The notes below the pieces were generated by a model. It saw nothing but the letters and a program-made list of their open reading frames with translations, was not told the DNA's origin and did no database searches. A program made the translations under genes and the position numbers. A stretch of 64,000 bases of DNA, taken from Clitoria ternatea (Eukaryota; Streptophyta; Magnoliopsida; Fabales; Fabaceae). Position 1 is the first letter of the stretch. Every line of letters starts with the position of its first letter. Location of the stretch: NCBI GenBank assembly GCA_037962975.1, contig CM075670.1, positions 148,742,501 through 148,806,500 of the forward strand, written 5' to 3'. Of the stretch, positions 12,850 to 24,693 are shown piece by piece.

Positions 12850-13950
12850 AGTACTGCTGCATGCAAGATTACATGTCCTCAAGTTGAAATTGGGAGTTTT
12901 GATCTCATTAACAATGGTCTTGCTATCAATTTCAAACGTTTAATTAATGATTCAGCAAGTCCATTTTGTATATGAATATATGCTATAGGATGTTTAACAT
13001 CTATTTCGATGGACATACAATAATCATTAAAAGATTGAGATGTGAATTCACCAGCGTTATCAAAGCGTATTTTCTTAATTGGATAATCAAGTAAATAAGC
13101 TCTTAAATGAATTAATTGAGCTAGTAATCTAGCAAGTAATCTCGCAAACGCTTGGTTGCGAGTTGATAATAAGCAAACATATGACCATCTAGTTGATGCA
13201 TCAATCAAAACCATAAATATCTAAATGGTCCACATGAGGGGTGTATTGGTCCACAAATATCACCTTCTATACGCTCTAAAAATGTAAGTGATTCACTCTC
13301 AATTTTCATTGGTGATGGCCGCATAATTAATTTTCCTTGAGAACAAGCAGCACCTGAGAAATTTTTAGTTTGGAGAATTTGTTTGCTGGACAAGCAATGA
13401 CCATTTGAATTCTCATCTATTTTTGCATCATTATTGTTCCAGGATGACTTAACCGTTCATGCCAAATAATAAAGTTATTCTTATTTGTAAACTTCTAGTT
13501 TATTATCGCATTTGTTTTAATTGTACTAATATATGTGTAGCACAAACCGGAGGAAAATTAAGGTAATTTTTCCAAGATACATTTCTTATTGGAAATTTAC
13601 TTTGTAATATAAAGATATTCATCATTTCCTTCATTTGTGGTCCAAATATGGTATCCGTTTCTACAGATATCCTTAAAACTCAATAAATTTCTTTGAGACT
13701 TGGTAGAATATAATGTACTATCAATGTGCAATTTTGTTCCTCCAAGTAACAAAATACTGGCTCTGCTAGAGCCTTCAATTATATTTATACTACTAGATAT
13801 AATATTAACATTGACTTCTTGTTTTATTATATGGTAGAAATGTTTCTCATTCTTGAGAATAGTATGAGTTGTTGCATTGTCTGCGAGACATATATCTTCA
13901 TCATTCACATGAGCATTCATTCTTCATTAAATAATAATAAATAAATCATA
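12850..13950 (-). pseudogene. copia protease / integrase remnant
   Basis: At 13920-13597 there is a protease region that keeps the LADNATTHTI motif; the usual D-S/T-G is altered to D-N-A, so the active site is probably lost. At 13393-13205 there is the GAG-pre-integrase/integrase start (GDICGPIHP). At 13214-12879 there is the integrase core with FDNAGEFTSQ and the catalytic Glu region (NGLAESLIKR). The latter two overlap in different frames at about 13205, which marks a frameshift. Confidence 0.82.
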
Positions 13951-14149
13951 AGTGAAAATATAATTAACAACAATAAATATTTAACATAAATTCATAACAA
14001 AACAAATTACATGAAATATAAAATAATTTATTTAGGGGCACTCCTCTCTCCAGCCGAGTGGTCAATGTCTTCTTCAGGAAGAGTAAGGAAATCATCAACA
14101 TCAAAGTGAGTAAAAGCATTATCCATACCAGTAAAATTTGTTTCTATTG

Positions 14150-14410
14150 TTTTCCCTTTGTTTTTAAGGGATTTTTTGGTATAGATCAATCAGATGTTTT
14201 GGTGTGCTACAAACCCGAGACTAGTGACCTTGATTACCACAACAATAATAAATATTTTTAGTTTATTCGCTTCTTTGAGCATCTTTTTCCTTTTTCCATA
14301 CGTTCTTTATTTTTCCATGTAAATGATGATTTATTATCATTTCGACCACGATCATGACCATAAGATCATATGTTGCTACATTCACTTCTAGGAATGGAGT
14401 AGTTTCATTT
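14150..14410 (-). pseudogene. copia gag nucleocapsid remnant (CCHC zinc knuckle)
   Basis: On the minus strand, about 14255-14190 encodes CCGNQGH followed by a stop and then SRVCSTPKHL. This is a CX2CX4HX4C knuckle with a stop in place of the usual Trp. Upstream (14290-14380) is a basic Gly/Arg/Lys-rich stretch, as in gag tails. Too short and broken for an ORF caller. Confidence 0.7.
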
Positions 14411-15778
14411 GAACGGGACTCATGATTTTGTATAAGTAATTTATTATTTTATTTAGTCACAAGGAGACAAGTATAAATAAAATTCCACATAAGTAACCCA
14501 ATAGTAAAAAATTTTAAGTTGTCATAAAATATCATTCAAGTAGTAGAGGTCTAGTGGTAGAGTAATAACTTACCACGGTATAAATCTGGGTTTGATTTCT
14601 TTATATAATTTAGTCTATTATATTAATTATAAAAGTAACATGCCATAAAAGAATCCAACAGCAATGGCTCATGAGTGAGCATGATTAAGAGGCAACCGTA
14701 ACATGCCATATAAAATCAATTATGCAAGATATAGTGCAAACAAAAGCATAATTATGTCAATAAGATTCTACATAATGGGTCACTAATGAAATTATTTATT
14801 ATTATGTCAATAATATTTCTTATTAATGAGTCTAGAAATTAATCATTTAGTAATAATGAGTTGCTTGGTAGAAGTTACAGTAATCATCACGCATATATTA
14901 TAAATAATCATCACGCTGAATTGTAATGGAAATCAAACAAATAAACAAAAAACCTAGCATCCTATGATTGCACAATCAGCTAGCAAAAAAATAAAAATAA
15001 AAGTAAAAGCAAATCTGCTTAGCAAAAATAGTGCATAAGCAAAAGCAAATTAGCTGACAAAATAATGCATCCCGTGAAGCAATAACCAAACGCACATATT
15101 GTAGCAATAATCAATCACGCAGCAGGTAGTATTAGGTAACGCAAAATTAATGTATATGGAACGCATAAAGTAGCAGGTATAAGAGCAGTATTGGCAATCT
15201 GTGAGTATAAAATAATATTAACAATAGCAATCAATAGATTAATAATGGATTAATTTAATAATATAAAATAGTAATGCATTAATCAACGTAGGAGGCAGCA
15301 GGAGGTAACGGAAAACTTTAATAATATAAAGCAATAGAATAAAATAATAATATATAAAGCAATTGCCCATGGAAATCAACAGCATAAAGTTATAAACATA
15401 TATAAAGCAATTGCCCGTGAAGTTACAGGAGGCAATAATAATCAGCCCAGCAAATAGCAATCAGCTAGTAAGTAAAGATTAACTTAATAAATGTATGATT
15501 TGTTTATTTATTTATTTATTTATTTATCTTAAATTGTTATAGTTCTTCAGGAACTATCAATAAATATTTTTAAGAATTCTTCGAGAAATCTAAGTTATTT
15601 GACTATTAATTTTATACATCCTGCACGAATATTTATAAATAAGTTCTTTAGGACTTTTTTTATGATATAGATATAATCTTATACATCCTCCTGGGATGTT
15701 TAAAATATAAGTTCTTTGGAAACTTTTATAATATATACATAAATAATATAAAGTATAAAAATTAAGATTATCAAGAAT
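14411..15778. other. AT-rich stretch of the old copia element; little coding signal
   Basis: The gag body should lie here on the minus strand, but I cannot recognise it. The DNA is AT-rich with many short direct repeats around AGCAAAAGCAAATTAGCT (14990-15470). It also contains a tRNA-like promoter pair at 14549-14599, listed separately. Confidence 0.4.
14541..14605 (+). repeat. Possible tRNA-derived SINE head (pol III A and B boxes)
   Basis: GGTCTAGTGGTAGAG (about 14549-14563) resembles a tRNA A box, and GGGTTTGATTTC (about 14588-14599) resembles a B box (GGTTCGANNCC). Their spacing of about 35-40 bp suits tRNA-derived SINEs. I cannot find a clear 3' tail or target duplication. It may be chance. 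Confidence 0.35.
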
Positions 15779-15779
15779 G

Positions 15780-15826
<47 letters not shown>
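15779..15826. repeat. (AAT)n microsatellite
   Basis: About sixteen uninterrupted AAT units. It lies just inside the copia LTR. Confidence 0.95.
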
Positions 15827-15888
15827 CATGTATTACCTCTCGTAGTCTTGACTAGATCTCAGTTGGTCAAAACCTCGTGCTGATAACG

Positions 15889-16184
15889 TGTTATAAAATA
15901 ACTCTAAAATTTTAATGGGAAAAGGAAATTAAAGAAAAGAAAGAGGAATAACAGAGAAGACGAAGTAGTAATGTATGTACGTAGCCAGTTCTTTTCACTC
16001 ATAAATATATGAAGGGCGTGAGCCCTTTTATAGCCTAAGGTGGACATCCACCTTTATTATAATATTCATAATAATAATTACTTATTTTTGTTTTGAATTC
16101 ACGTGGCAAGGAAATATTCCCATGTTAATATATGTTCATCAATTAGATGCTTTTATAGTTGAATTGTGCCATAATTATTTTACA
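15889..16184 (-). repeat. 5' LTR of the minus-strand copia element
   Basis: The segment runs from TGTTATAAAAT to ATTATTTTACA, giving TG...CA ends and imperfect inverted ends. On the minus strand it is followed by CGTTATCAGCACGAGG, a junction I know from plant copia elements, which marks the LTR end and primer region. The partner LTR is outside the window, so the outer edge is approximate. Confidence 0.65.
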
Positions 16185-16240
16185 ATAGGAAATAAAGAAA
16201 ACACTAAACAAAAAATAATTTGATCAAATAAATAATAAAC

Positions 16241-16343
16241 TATTACTTCCAAATATAAATAAAAGTACTTAATCTTACACATATTAAAAATAGTGGTTAG
16301 GACTAGTTATTTATATTAGTTTTCTAAAATACCCTAAGTATCA
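16241..16343 (+). mobile_element. Stowaway-like MITE copy A, left part
   Basis: It begins near TTCCAAATATAAATAAAAGTA, a Stowaway-type end, and matches the reverse complement of about 30414-30526 (copy B) through TTTATATTAGTTTTCTAAAATACC. The rest of the same MITE continues at 30095 on the other side of the solo LTR. Confidence 0.75.
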
Positions 16344-18099
16344 TGTCATTCCTGTCTAAATTCCTAGAATTTGCCCCGGGTCTAATAAAATTAAAGAGAA
16401 TTCTTCGCATCTAGCATGCCCCTGACGAATAAACCCTAAGAACCTAAACAATACGAGACTTAAAATAACTCAAGAACCTCATCTTACTCCCCGGTAATCA
16501 ATTACCTACAAGCAATATGTGTAGGAATTCACATTTGCTATCTGGTAATCGATTACCAGCAGACAACTGTAGAATTATGGAGATTTTAGCCTTCGACCCA
16601 ACTTTCTCGTACCCTAACTTGCCTGTTTGATGTCCGAATGCTACGAAACTTTATGGACACTATATATGACATAATTTGAACCTATTGTCGTAGTCTGTGC
16701 TTAAAATTCCTCTAGATCGCGGAGTTATGCAACAAAATATATTAGGGTCAATTTCATACTACTCCCATATTAAAACCCTATTAAACCTCATCCAATTGAC
16801 AACTTCAATGCATACATAACTTTCAAATATATTAGGGATCTATTGGCACCTTCCAGGGACTTTGAATCCTACTAGAACTCAAAATCACATGTTCAATTGG
16901 TTTAATTAGTCATTTTCTCTTTTAAATAAAATCTCTATCAATCACAACTTGTATACTTATACTACCACAATCATCAAATACAAATCATTATGACTCAATA
17001 CCCACATACGTAGACAACAATCACCTGCCTATGGTCATAAAGTTCAGCACTACATTGGCTGAATGCCATTTCACACTACATTCACAACACCTAGGCATAA
17101 CATATATAGTTCAACATCATTATCTACTTGACTCAATGGCATCCCTAATAAAACATACACACACATAAGGCAATACTTGCTTATATTACACATCATCTAC
17201 CAACTACCAACTAAAACATACTAAGTACTAAAGCATGGCCACCAAAACCTACATGCTCACAATTTAACATCATTAAAATAATACAAATCCATCCACTATT
17301 TCTTGGCAATCCTGGCTCATTTGGTGCTCACCTTCGTAGTGTCTGTGATATCCCTATCATTGGTTACTAAAAAGAAATAACAATAGAAAGGGTGAGTGTT
17401 GAACCTACTAATTAATATAGAAACTTAAGATTAAAAAAGGCATACATTAGCCTTAAAATGCATGCTTATGTATATTTATATTCACTCCATATTTCATCAT
17501 CCCCATCTAAGTTCTCATAATTCACTTATTATACATGTACTCAATCATCACTACATTTTCCACTTAAGATATCCAACATTATCCACTGGTCCAAATCATT
17601 AATCATATCAATTACATTTTCAACATTTCAAGCCACTCAAGTTATCAATAGCAACGTATATATATATGTATATCAATTCATCCTCAGTCACTTTAAACAT
17701 TCACAAACATCATATACCACTCAAGCTGCACATAGCAACACATATATATCATTATTCATATTATCAACACACAATGTACCACTGACTCCCATTCAGGGTT
17801 TAATTAGACTTGATAATATCCATATACTAAAAATGGATTGGCCGCCAGCTGGGATCTTACATGACACCCGTTGAAACCTACATGGTTCACTAAGCCCTGC
17901 TTAGCTTTCCACCTTAACCACTGGGCCATGCTTGACTACTGGGTAGCTCAACAAGATCATACTTGACCACTAAAGCCAAAACTGAGGGGTGAAATATACT
18001 ACATAGTCATCCAAACCACACAAAATCACATATATTCAATTTTAATCTTTTTCATTAGATTAATTAATCAATTCTCTTATATTTGGTGCCACTGGCTAT
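16344..18099 (-). repeat. Solo LTR, part left of the SIRE element
   Basis: AT-rich LTR sequence without coding capacity. Two palindromes, GGTAATCAATTACC (16492) and TGGTAATCGATTACCA (16543), are of a kind I know from legume gypsy LTRs. It ends with GCTAT, the presumed SIRE target duplication. Confidence 0.7.
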
Positions 18100-19427
18100 T
18101 GTTAGAATCTAGTCTAAATTCAAGATTAAGAAGTCTGAACCCTGTGTGATTTGTTAATAATACACATTAAGACTCTTAGCTAAAATGGAGTCTGTACATG
18201 TAGTTTATCTAACTAATCTGTTCAAGTATGACACGAAGTCCGTAGAAATCTATTTGCAAAAAATAAGGGGAGTCCGTAAAACTTAATTCGCTATTAAAAA
18301 GAGAGTTTATACTTACTGAAGGCTTCTTTGATTCAAGTTCTTCTGAAGCTATAAATCTTGAGATGTTTTTTTCCTCTTCTAAAAGCGTCTAAAAGGGATC
18401 TTTCCTCTCTAAATAAGAGCTGCATGGATTTTATCACATCAACTCTATGTCTACCCTTAAAGAAGTAATGAACAAAAAAGTTGAAGGCCTGCTTGCAAGA
18501 ACCAAGAAAATTACCTCACATATCTCAAGATTTCAAGAAAAGCTGATCCTGTCCAAGTTAGATAGCTTAAGGTCAATGGCTACGAAGTTGTACCAGTTTA
18601 CTTAAAATGGATAAGCAAAAAGGGATCTTATTAAGAAGACTATCAAGGTAACCCATTTAAGGGATTATCTTTGAAGCATGTCTCTACACTCGCTGACTGT
18701 ACGATTCTTGAGAAGATCAACAAACTTGAAGTTGAACTAACGACTATCTCCAATAAGCCTATAAATACAAGAAGCTTTCAAACTCAGAGAGACTTTTGCC
18801 CACATCATTTGAACACTCTCTGATCTCTCTCTGGAATCAAAAGTTTGAAAGAATTTTTCTGAAAAGTTTCTAAGTTCTTGTATTTTACTACATAAGTCTT
18901 CTTTGTAGTTCTGCTTCTACCAGACCTTGACTTATAGTAGTCTGTAGCTCAGTGTACCAGTCTTAACATTTCTTATATTTGTACGTTGAGTTATTTGTTG
19001 TAACATCAAACTCTCTATCATTCCTCTTTGTAAAATCTGGTGTGTTGCCATAGTCTGTTAGTGTGGAAAACATTTGTGGCCTGAAAGAGGCTTTTAAAAG
19101 AATACTTGGGTATTTGTTGTGAAGAATTGCTCTTTGAAACAATACTTAGGTCATAAGCCAGAAATAGTTAGAGTCAAGAATACTTGAGGCACAGATGTAG
19201 TGCTGTTATTGTAAAAGTACCTTTTACAATCGTGAAAATCCTTTGAGTTTGAAGGGACTGGACGTAGCTTCTACTTTAAAAGTGAACCAGTATAAACCCG
19301 TTGCGTGATTCTCTATTCCCTTCTCTGGTTTGTTAATTCATTTAACTTGTTTAGGAGTCCGTAAAATTTTTTGAAAAAGAATTTAAGACTTATTCAACCC
19401 CCTTCTAAGTCTAACTCTAAACCATCA
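18100..19427 (+). repeat. 5' LTR of the SIRE-type element
   Basis: A direct repeat of 27305-28636 with TG...CA ends. A TATA box, CCTATAAATAC, is at about 18758, with the transcript start expected some 30 bases later. It has no coding content. Confidence 0.92.
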
Positions 19428-19429
19428 AT

Positions 19430-19442
19430 TGGTATCAAAGCT
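19430..19442 (+). other. Primer binding site, SIRE-type element
   Basis: TTGGTATCAAAGC follows the LTR by two bases and is a one-mismatch form of the tRNA-iMet site TGGTATCAGAGC. Confidence 0.8.
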
Positions 19443-19489
19443 TGTCTTTTTGGGTTGATTACTCCCTCAAGTAAAACGTATCAAGATCC

Positions 19490-20690
19490 ATGGCTTCTTC
19501 TCAAGATCAGCTTATTGCTGAAGGCTCCTCCATGAATAGACCTTCAACCTTCCTTAGTGAATACTATACTTACTGGATAGACAGGATGGAAATGTTCATC
19601 AAGTCTATTCAGTATGCTCTATAGGGAATAATCGTAAGAGATGGTGAACCAGCCCCTTTGGACAGTGAAGGAAAGCCAGTTCCTAAAGATAAGTGGTCCA
19701 CATCTGACTTCAAAAAGATGGATCTAAATGCTAAAGCAAAATTTCTCTTAATTTGTGCCTTGGGCAAGTCTGAATACAACAAGGTTTACAGCTATAAATC
19801 TGTGAAAGAAATCTGGGATACTCTTTAGCACAACTACAAAGGCACCTCTAATGTTAAGCGTTCCAAGAAAATCTTGGTAACCGAGAAGTATGACAACTTT
19901 AGAATGGAGGAACACAAGTCTGTTGACCAGATATTTGGAAGATTTCAGTCTCTGCTCAATAAGCTCAAAGCCCTGGTATCTACGCCTTCCACTAAGGACA
20001 TCAACGTGAAACTTTTGGGATGTTTACTAGAAAAATTTGATGCCAAGTGTGCTACTCTAGAGAAAGCCAAGGACCTCAGCACTTTAACTCTAGATGAACT
20101 TCTTAGAGTTCTAAGAGTTCATGAGCTGAAGTTCAACCAGAAGGAAGTGTCAAAGCCTTTATCTTCCAAGAATATTGCCTTGAAGTCTGAAGAGACTTCT
20201 AGAAGATGCAAGGAACCTAAAGTTGAGGAGTCAACTAGCTTAGACTTTGCATATGATGAAGGAGATTAGGACATTGATGAAGAGTTGACCCTTGTCACCA
20301 AAAGATTCGACAGACTTCTAAAAAAGAAGAAAGGTGGAGCTGGAAGGTTCAACAAAAAAGAACGTAGAGGTAAGAGTCAATTTAAGTTTAAGACTAATAA
20401 ATTTATTTTAGAATGTTTTAACCGTAAAAAACCAAGACATGTAAAAGTAGAATGTCCTGTTCTAAACAAAGATGGAAAAGACAGAAGAGAGAAAAAGAAA
20501 TTCTTTAAGAAGTAAAAGGGACTCATCACCTGGGATGGTGAAGACTCATTAAGTACAAGTGAGTCTGAAGAGGAGACAAAGTCTGCTAAAGTTTGTCTTA
20601 TGGCCAAATTAGACTCAGCATCTAAAGAAAGTTCAAATTAGTCTGAATTAGAGAAGGTAAATCAGACTGAACTCAAAAAATTATGAAGCT
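19490..20690 (+). pseudogene. SIRE-type gag, broken by stops
   Basis: From the ATG at 19490 one frame continues to about 20690 with TAG at 19622-19624, TAG at 19826-19828, TAG at 20267-20269 and TAA at 20513-20515. Its middle has the copia gag (UBN2-type) core, with the VDQIFGRFQ...LNKLKAL pattern at about 19925-19970. A zinc-knuckle remnant follows at about 20410-20455 (ECFNRKKPRHVKVEC), in which the second Cys and the Gly are lost. The tail is Lys-rich, then acidic. Stops at 19622 and 19826 replace what should be Gln (CAG to TAG). Confidence 0.85.
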
Positions 20691-21440
20691 CTTTTTAAAG
20701 ATTTTTCAATCCTTTTGAAAAATTATAAACTATTGAAAAAGAAACAGTCTGAAACTATTTCTTTATATGAAGATATAATATCTGAGCTGAAGAAAAAGGA
20801 TTCAGATCAAGAACTTCTTAAGGAGCTTAATGGGAAAGAAATTATGCATCTTAAAGAGATACATAAGCTCAAGAAAGAAACTGAGTTTCTGAAAACTAAA
20901 CTAAATAGTTTACATGCTCGTTGTATCTTAAGATAAAAAGATCAAGTAGTAAACACGCTTACTACAGACCTGGCCCAATATGTAAATGGAACTGAACATT
21001 TATACAAAGTTATGGGTAAATCTCAAGGAAGTTCCAAAAGATCTGGTTTAGGGTATGTTGAAGAAACTGATTTCAAAGAAAAAAGTTTTCCTTCTTCATT
21101 TTCTCAATCCAAGCATAAATATGCTAAATACAACTATTGCAAGAAGCATGGTCATGTGATTCAAGATTGCTTAAAGAGAAAAAGGAAAAATGAAAAAACA
21201 CTAACCCTATAGGACCCAAGAGTTCTGGGTACCAAAGGCAATGATTATTCTTATTTCAGATGTGCTTAAGGATAAAAACAAAGCAACACTATTGGTATCT
21301 GGGTAGTGAGTGCTCACATCACATGATAGGCAAAAGGTCTATGTTTCTAAAGCTGGAACAATTTGAGGTGGAAAATTTACCTTTGGAGGAAACTAGTCTA
21401 GTCGAATAATTGGGATTGGTAAAGTTGGTAATATCCTTTC
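20690..21440 (+). pseudogene. SIRE-type gag-pol junction and protease, broken
   Basis: It contains a coiled-coil, Lys/Glu-rich segment (20715-20936), a second zinc-knuckle-like piece (YNYCKKHGHVIQDC at about 21131-21172) and the protease start at about 21290. There the usual active-site triplet D-S-G reads G-S-E before CSHHM, so the catalytic Asp is gone. Frames change several times. Confidence 0.7.
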
Positions 21441-21444
21441 TCCC

Positions 21445-22440
21445 GTGATTGAAAATGTTTACTTCGTTGAGGGTATAAAGCATAACCTGCTGAGCATAAG
21501 TCAATTTTGCAACACTGGTTATAAAGTCTCTTTTGATAAAGAAAAATGTACAGGCATCAATCATGATAGAACTACTATTTTCTCAATGAACAGACATAAC
21601 AACCTCTACAAGGTTGATTTGGGTGAACTGAACAGCCAAAATGTAACTTCTCTTTTCTCATCATTTGAAGAGAAGTGGATCTGGCACAAAAAGCTTGGAC
21701 ATGTTAGTATGCAACATATTTCAAAGCTTAACAAAAAAGGGTTATTTAAAGGAATTCCTAGAATTTCATTCAATGGATCCCAACCCTGCGAAGCATGTCA
21801 AAAGGGAAAATAACATAAAACTTCTTTTAAAAACAAGGATGTTGTTTCCACCAACAGACCACTTGAGCTGTTACATTTAGATTTGTTCGGACCATCCCAA
21901 ATTCAAAGTCCAGCTGGAAAATAATATGGTTTTGTCATTGTTGATGATTACACCAGAATGACATGGGTTTATTTCTTAGCCTACAAAGATGAGTCTACAT
22001 AAGTATTCAAGATTTTCTGTAAGAAAATCTAGTTTGAAAAAGGAGTCTGTATTGGTACAATAAGAAGTGATCATGACAGAGAATTTAAGAATGAAATTTT
22101 CAAAAATTTTGTAACAAAGCTGACATCTCTCATACATTTTCTTCTCTAGGAACACCTTAACAGAATGGTATTGTGGAAAGGAAAAACAGAAGTCTGTTGG
22201 AGATGGCTAGAACCATGCTTTGTGAAAATGACTTACCAAAATATTTTTGGGCTGAAGTTGTAAGCACTTTTTGTTATATTTAAAATAGAATCTTTATCAG
22301 ACCAATACTGAATCAGACTCCCTATGAATTGTGGAAGGGAAGAAAACCCAACATATCATATCTTCGCCTATTTGGATGCACATGCTATATTCTAAACACA
22401 AGAGATTAACTTGGAAAGTTTGATTCAAAGTGTTATAAAG
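21445..22440 (+). pseudogene. SIRE-type GAG-pre-integrase and integrase remnant
   Basis: At 21445-21813 it has the pre-integrase region with the WHKKLGHVS motif and the C-x2-C of the zinc domain (CEACQKGK). The integrase core follows: LDLFGPSQ, VIVDDYTRMTWVY, a catalytic Asp in RSDHDREF (about 22065-22090) and the Glu region (NGIVERK, about 22160), where a TAA replaces a Gln codon. Frame shifts and stops are frequent. Confidence 0.8.
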
Positions 22441-24310
22441 GTATTTTCATGAGTTATTCAAATACATCAAAATCTTACCAAGTCTTCAACACAAGGACTC
22501 AAACTATTAAGGAATCAATGCACGTAAGATTTGATGATCTAACAAAGACTGATAAGAAATTGACAGATTTAGAGTGTGATGATGCAGGGATTTTACAACC
22601 TAAAGAAGAACCAGAACCCTCTGACTCCTTAACTCATCAACAACAAGAATCAGATCAACAGATAACAGATTAACCTGAAAAGCCTAGAGAATGAAAGTTC
22701 AAGACCTACCATTCTTCAGACCTTATCATTAGAGATCAAGCTGAAAAAGTCCAAACCAGATCAAGACTTCACAACCAATCATCAATGGCACTTGTCTCAG
22801 AACTTGAGCCCAAGACCATTGAAAAAGCTCTGGAGGATCTTGACTAGATAATAGCCATGCAAGAAGAACTTAATCAGTTTAAGAGAAACAAGGTATGTAC
22901 CTTGGTTCTAAGACCAAAGAACAAAAGCATCATTGGAACAAGATGGGTCTTCAGAAATGAACTAAATGAAGATGGAAAAGTTGTAAGGAACAAAGCAAGG
23001 CTCGTAGCATAAGGTTACAATCAACAAGAAGGTATAGACTTCACTGAAACCTTTGCTCCTGTAGCCAGACTTGAGGTTATAAGGATTTTACTTGCATTTG
23101 TTATTTTTAAAGAAATAAAATTATATCAAATGGATGTTAAGAAGACTTTTCTAAATGGCTTTATTGAAGAAGAAGTTTTTGTAAAGCAACCTCCTAGGTT
23201 TGAAGACAAATCTTTTAAAACTCATGTCTTTAAATTAAGTAAAACACTGTATGGTCTAAAATAAGCACTAAGAGCTTGGTATGATTGACTTAGTTCTTTT
23301 CTAAAATCAAAAGGCTTTACTCGAGGAAATGTTGATACAACTCTATTTAGAAAAGACTTAGATAAACACTTTCATATAGTGCAAATCTATATGGATGACA
23401 TTGTCTTTGGTGCTACTAAAGAGAATCTATGCAAAGATTTTGTGAAAACTATACAGGATGAATTTGAGATAAGCATAATGGGTGAACTCAAATTCTTCCT
23501 TAGTTTGTAGATCAAATAGACTACTAATGAAATTTTTATTCATCAATAGAAGTACACCAAAGAGTTCCTCATAAAATTCAAAATGGCTGATGCCAAATCC
23601 ATGAGTACACCAATGCACCCAAATTACATCATAAGCAAGGATGAATCTAGTACATTAGTAGATCAGACTCTATATAGAGGAATGATTGGGTCACCATTAT
23701 ACTTGACATCCAGCAGACCATATATAATGTTTAGTGTATATGCCTGGGCAAGATATCAAGCAGACCTCAAGGAATTATATCTGTCTGTAATGAAGAGAAT
23801 TTTGAGGTATCTTACTGATACCACTAACCTTGGGTTGTTCAATAAGAGAACAAACTCTTTTTCCCTTCGTAGATTCTGTGATGTAGATTTTATAGGTGAT
23901 AGATCAGATAGGAAAAGTACAAGTGGTGGTTGTCACTTTCTAGGAACCAACTTGATTTCTTAAAGTAGCAAGAAATAAAACTCAATAGCCCTATCCACAG
24001 CTAAAGTAGAATACCTATCTGTATCCAGTTGTTGTTCATAACTTCTGTGGATGAAATATCAATTAAAGGACTATTCAATTCAGGAAGAAGAGATTCCTGT
24101 GTTTTGTGATAACACCAGTGCTATCAATCTATCAAAGAATCCTATTCAACACTCAAAGGCAAATCACATTGAGGTCAAGTATCACTATTCATGACTATGT
24201 TCAGAAAGGCACCCTGGATTTGAAGTATGTGGATACAGACCACCAATGGGCTGATATCTTCACTAAACCTTTAGCAGAGCCAAGTTTGCTTTCATCAAAT
24301 ATAATCTAAA
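22440..24310 (+). pseudogene. SIRE-type reverse transcriptase / RNase H remnant
   Basis: The integrase tail and linker (22449-22673) are followed by RT from about 22890. It has GTRWVFRN, TFAPVARLE, the IYMDDI catalytic site (about 23388) and LYGLK followed by TAA in place of Gln. RNase H lies at 23583-24310, with LYRGMIGSPLYLT, a DVDFIGDRSDRKSTSG signature and the closing ADIFTKPL. Stops sit where CAA, CAG, CGA or TGG codons are conserved in the family. Confidence 0.88.
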
Positions 24311-24559
24311 CTTGCACAATATTATGTGATTGAAGTGTCTATATGATTGTGGTCTGTATGCTTCCTAACGTAGAATAATTTTCACTTTTATCACTTCTAT
24401 GCTAAGAGATGCAGTCTTTTGCCTTATTTTAATTCTTTTATTTATTCATTTAATTCTTTTTTAATAACACATGGCATTCAGTTATTGCTTGAAATGCAAC
24501 CGTTTCTGAAACTGTTTCCCCCCATTAAGCCATGTTGCCTATAAATAACCCCCTCTTAG

Positions 24560-24693
24560 TTGTCACTTCACTCTCTGCAAGCCTTTCACTTCCTCTGTAA
24601 CCTCTTTGTAACTTTTCTTTCTCTCTATTTGTTCAATCTTTCTCTTGCCCTAAAACTCTTGTTCTTCCAAAAACTCTTCATTTTTTCTCTACA
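24560..24693 (+). other. Leader between pol and the env-like gene of the SIRE element
   Basis: A pyrimidine-rich stretch (CTCTCTGCAAGCC..., CTTTCTCTCTATTTG) directly precedes the ATG at 24694. It may hold a splice acceptor for a subgenomic env-like transcript, but I cannot single one out. Confidence 0.35.

Larger units (their letters stand above)
10818..16184 (-). mobile_element. Decayed Ty1/copia element, 3' end cut off by the Tekay insertion
   Basis: Read on the minus strand, the order is LTR (15889-16184), gag remnant with zinc knuckle, protease, GAG-pre-integrase/integrase, reverse transcriptase, then RNase H, which stops at the Tekay 3' LTR edge. The rest of RNase H and the 3' LTR must lie to the left of the Tekay element, outside the window. 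Frames are broken many times. The RNase H signature (GYLSDP...) and the short LTR place it in copia, but I cannot settle the lineage. Confidence 0.85.

Noticed and set aside
15239..15829. Minus-strand hydrophobic frames with poly-Ile
   Set aside because: They arise from the (AAT)n microsatellite and AT-rich DNA.
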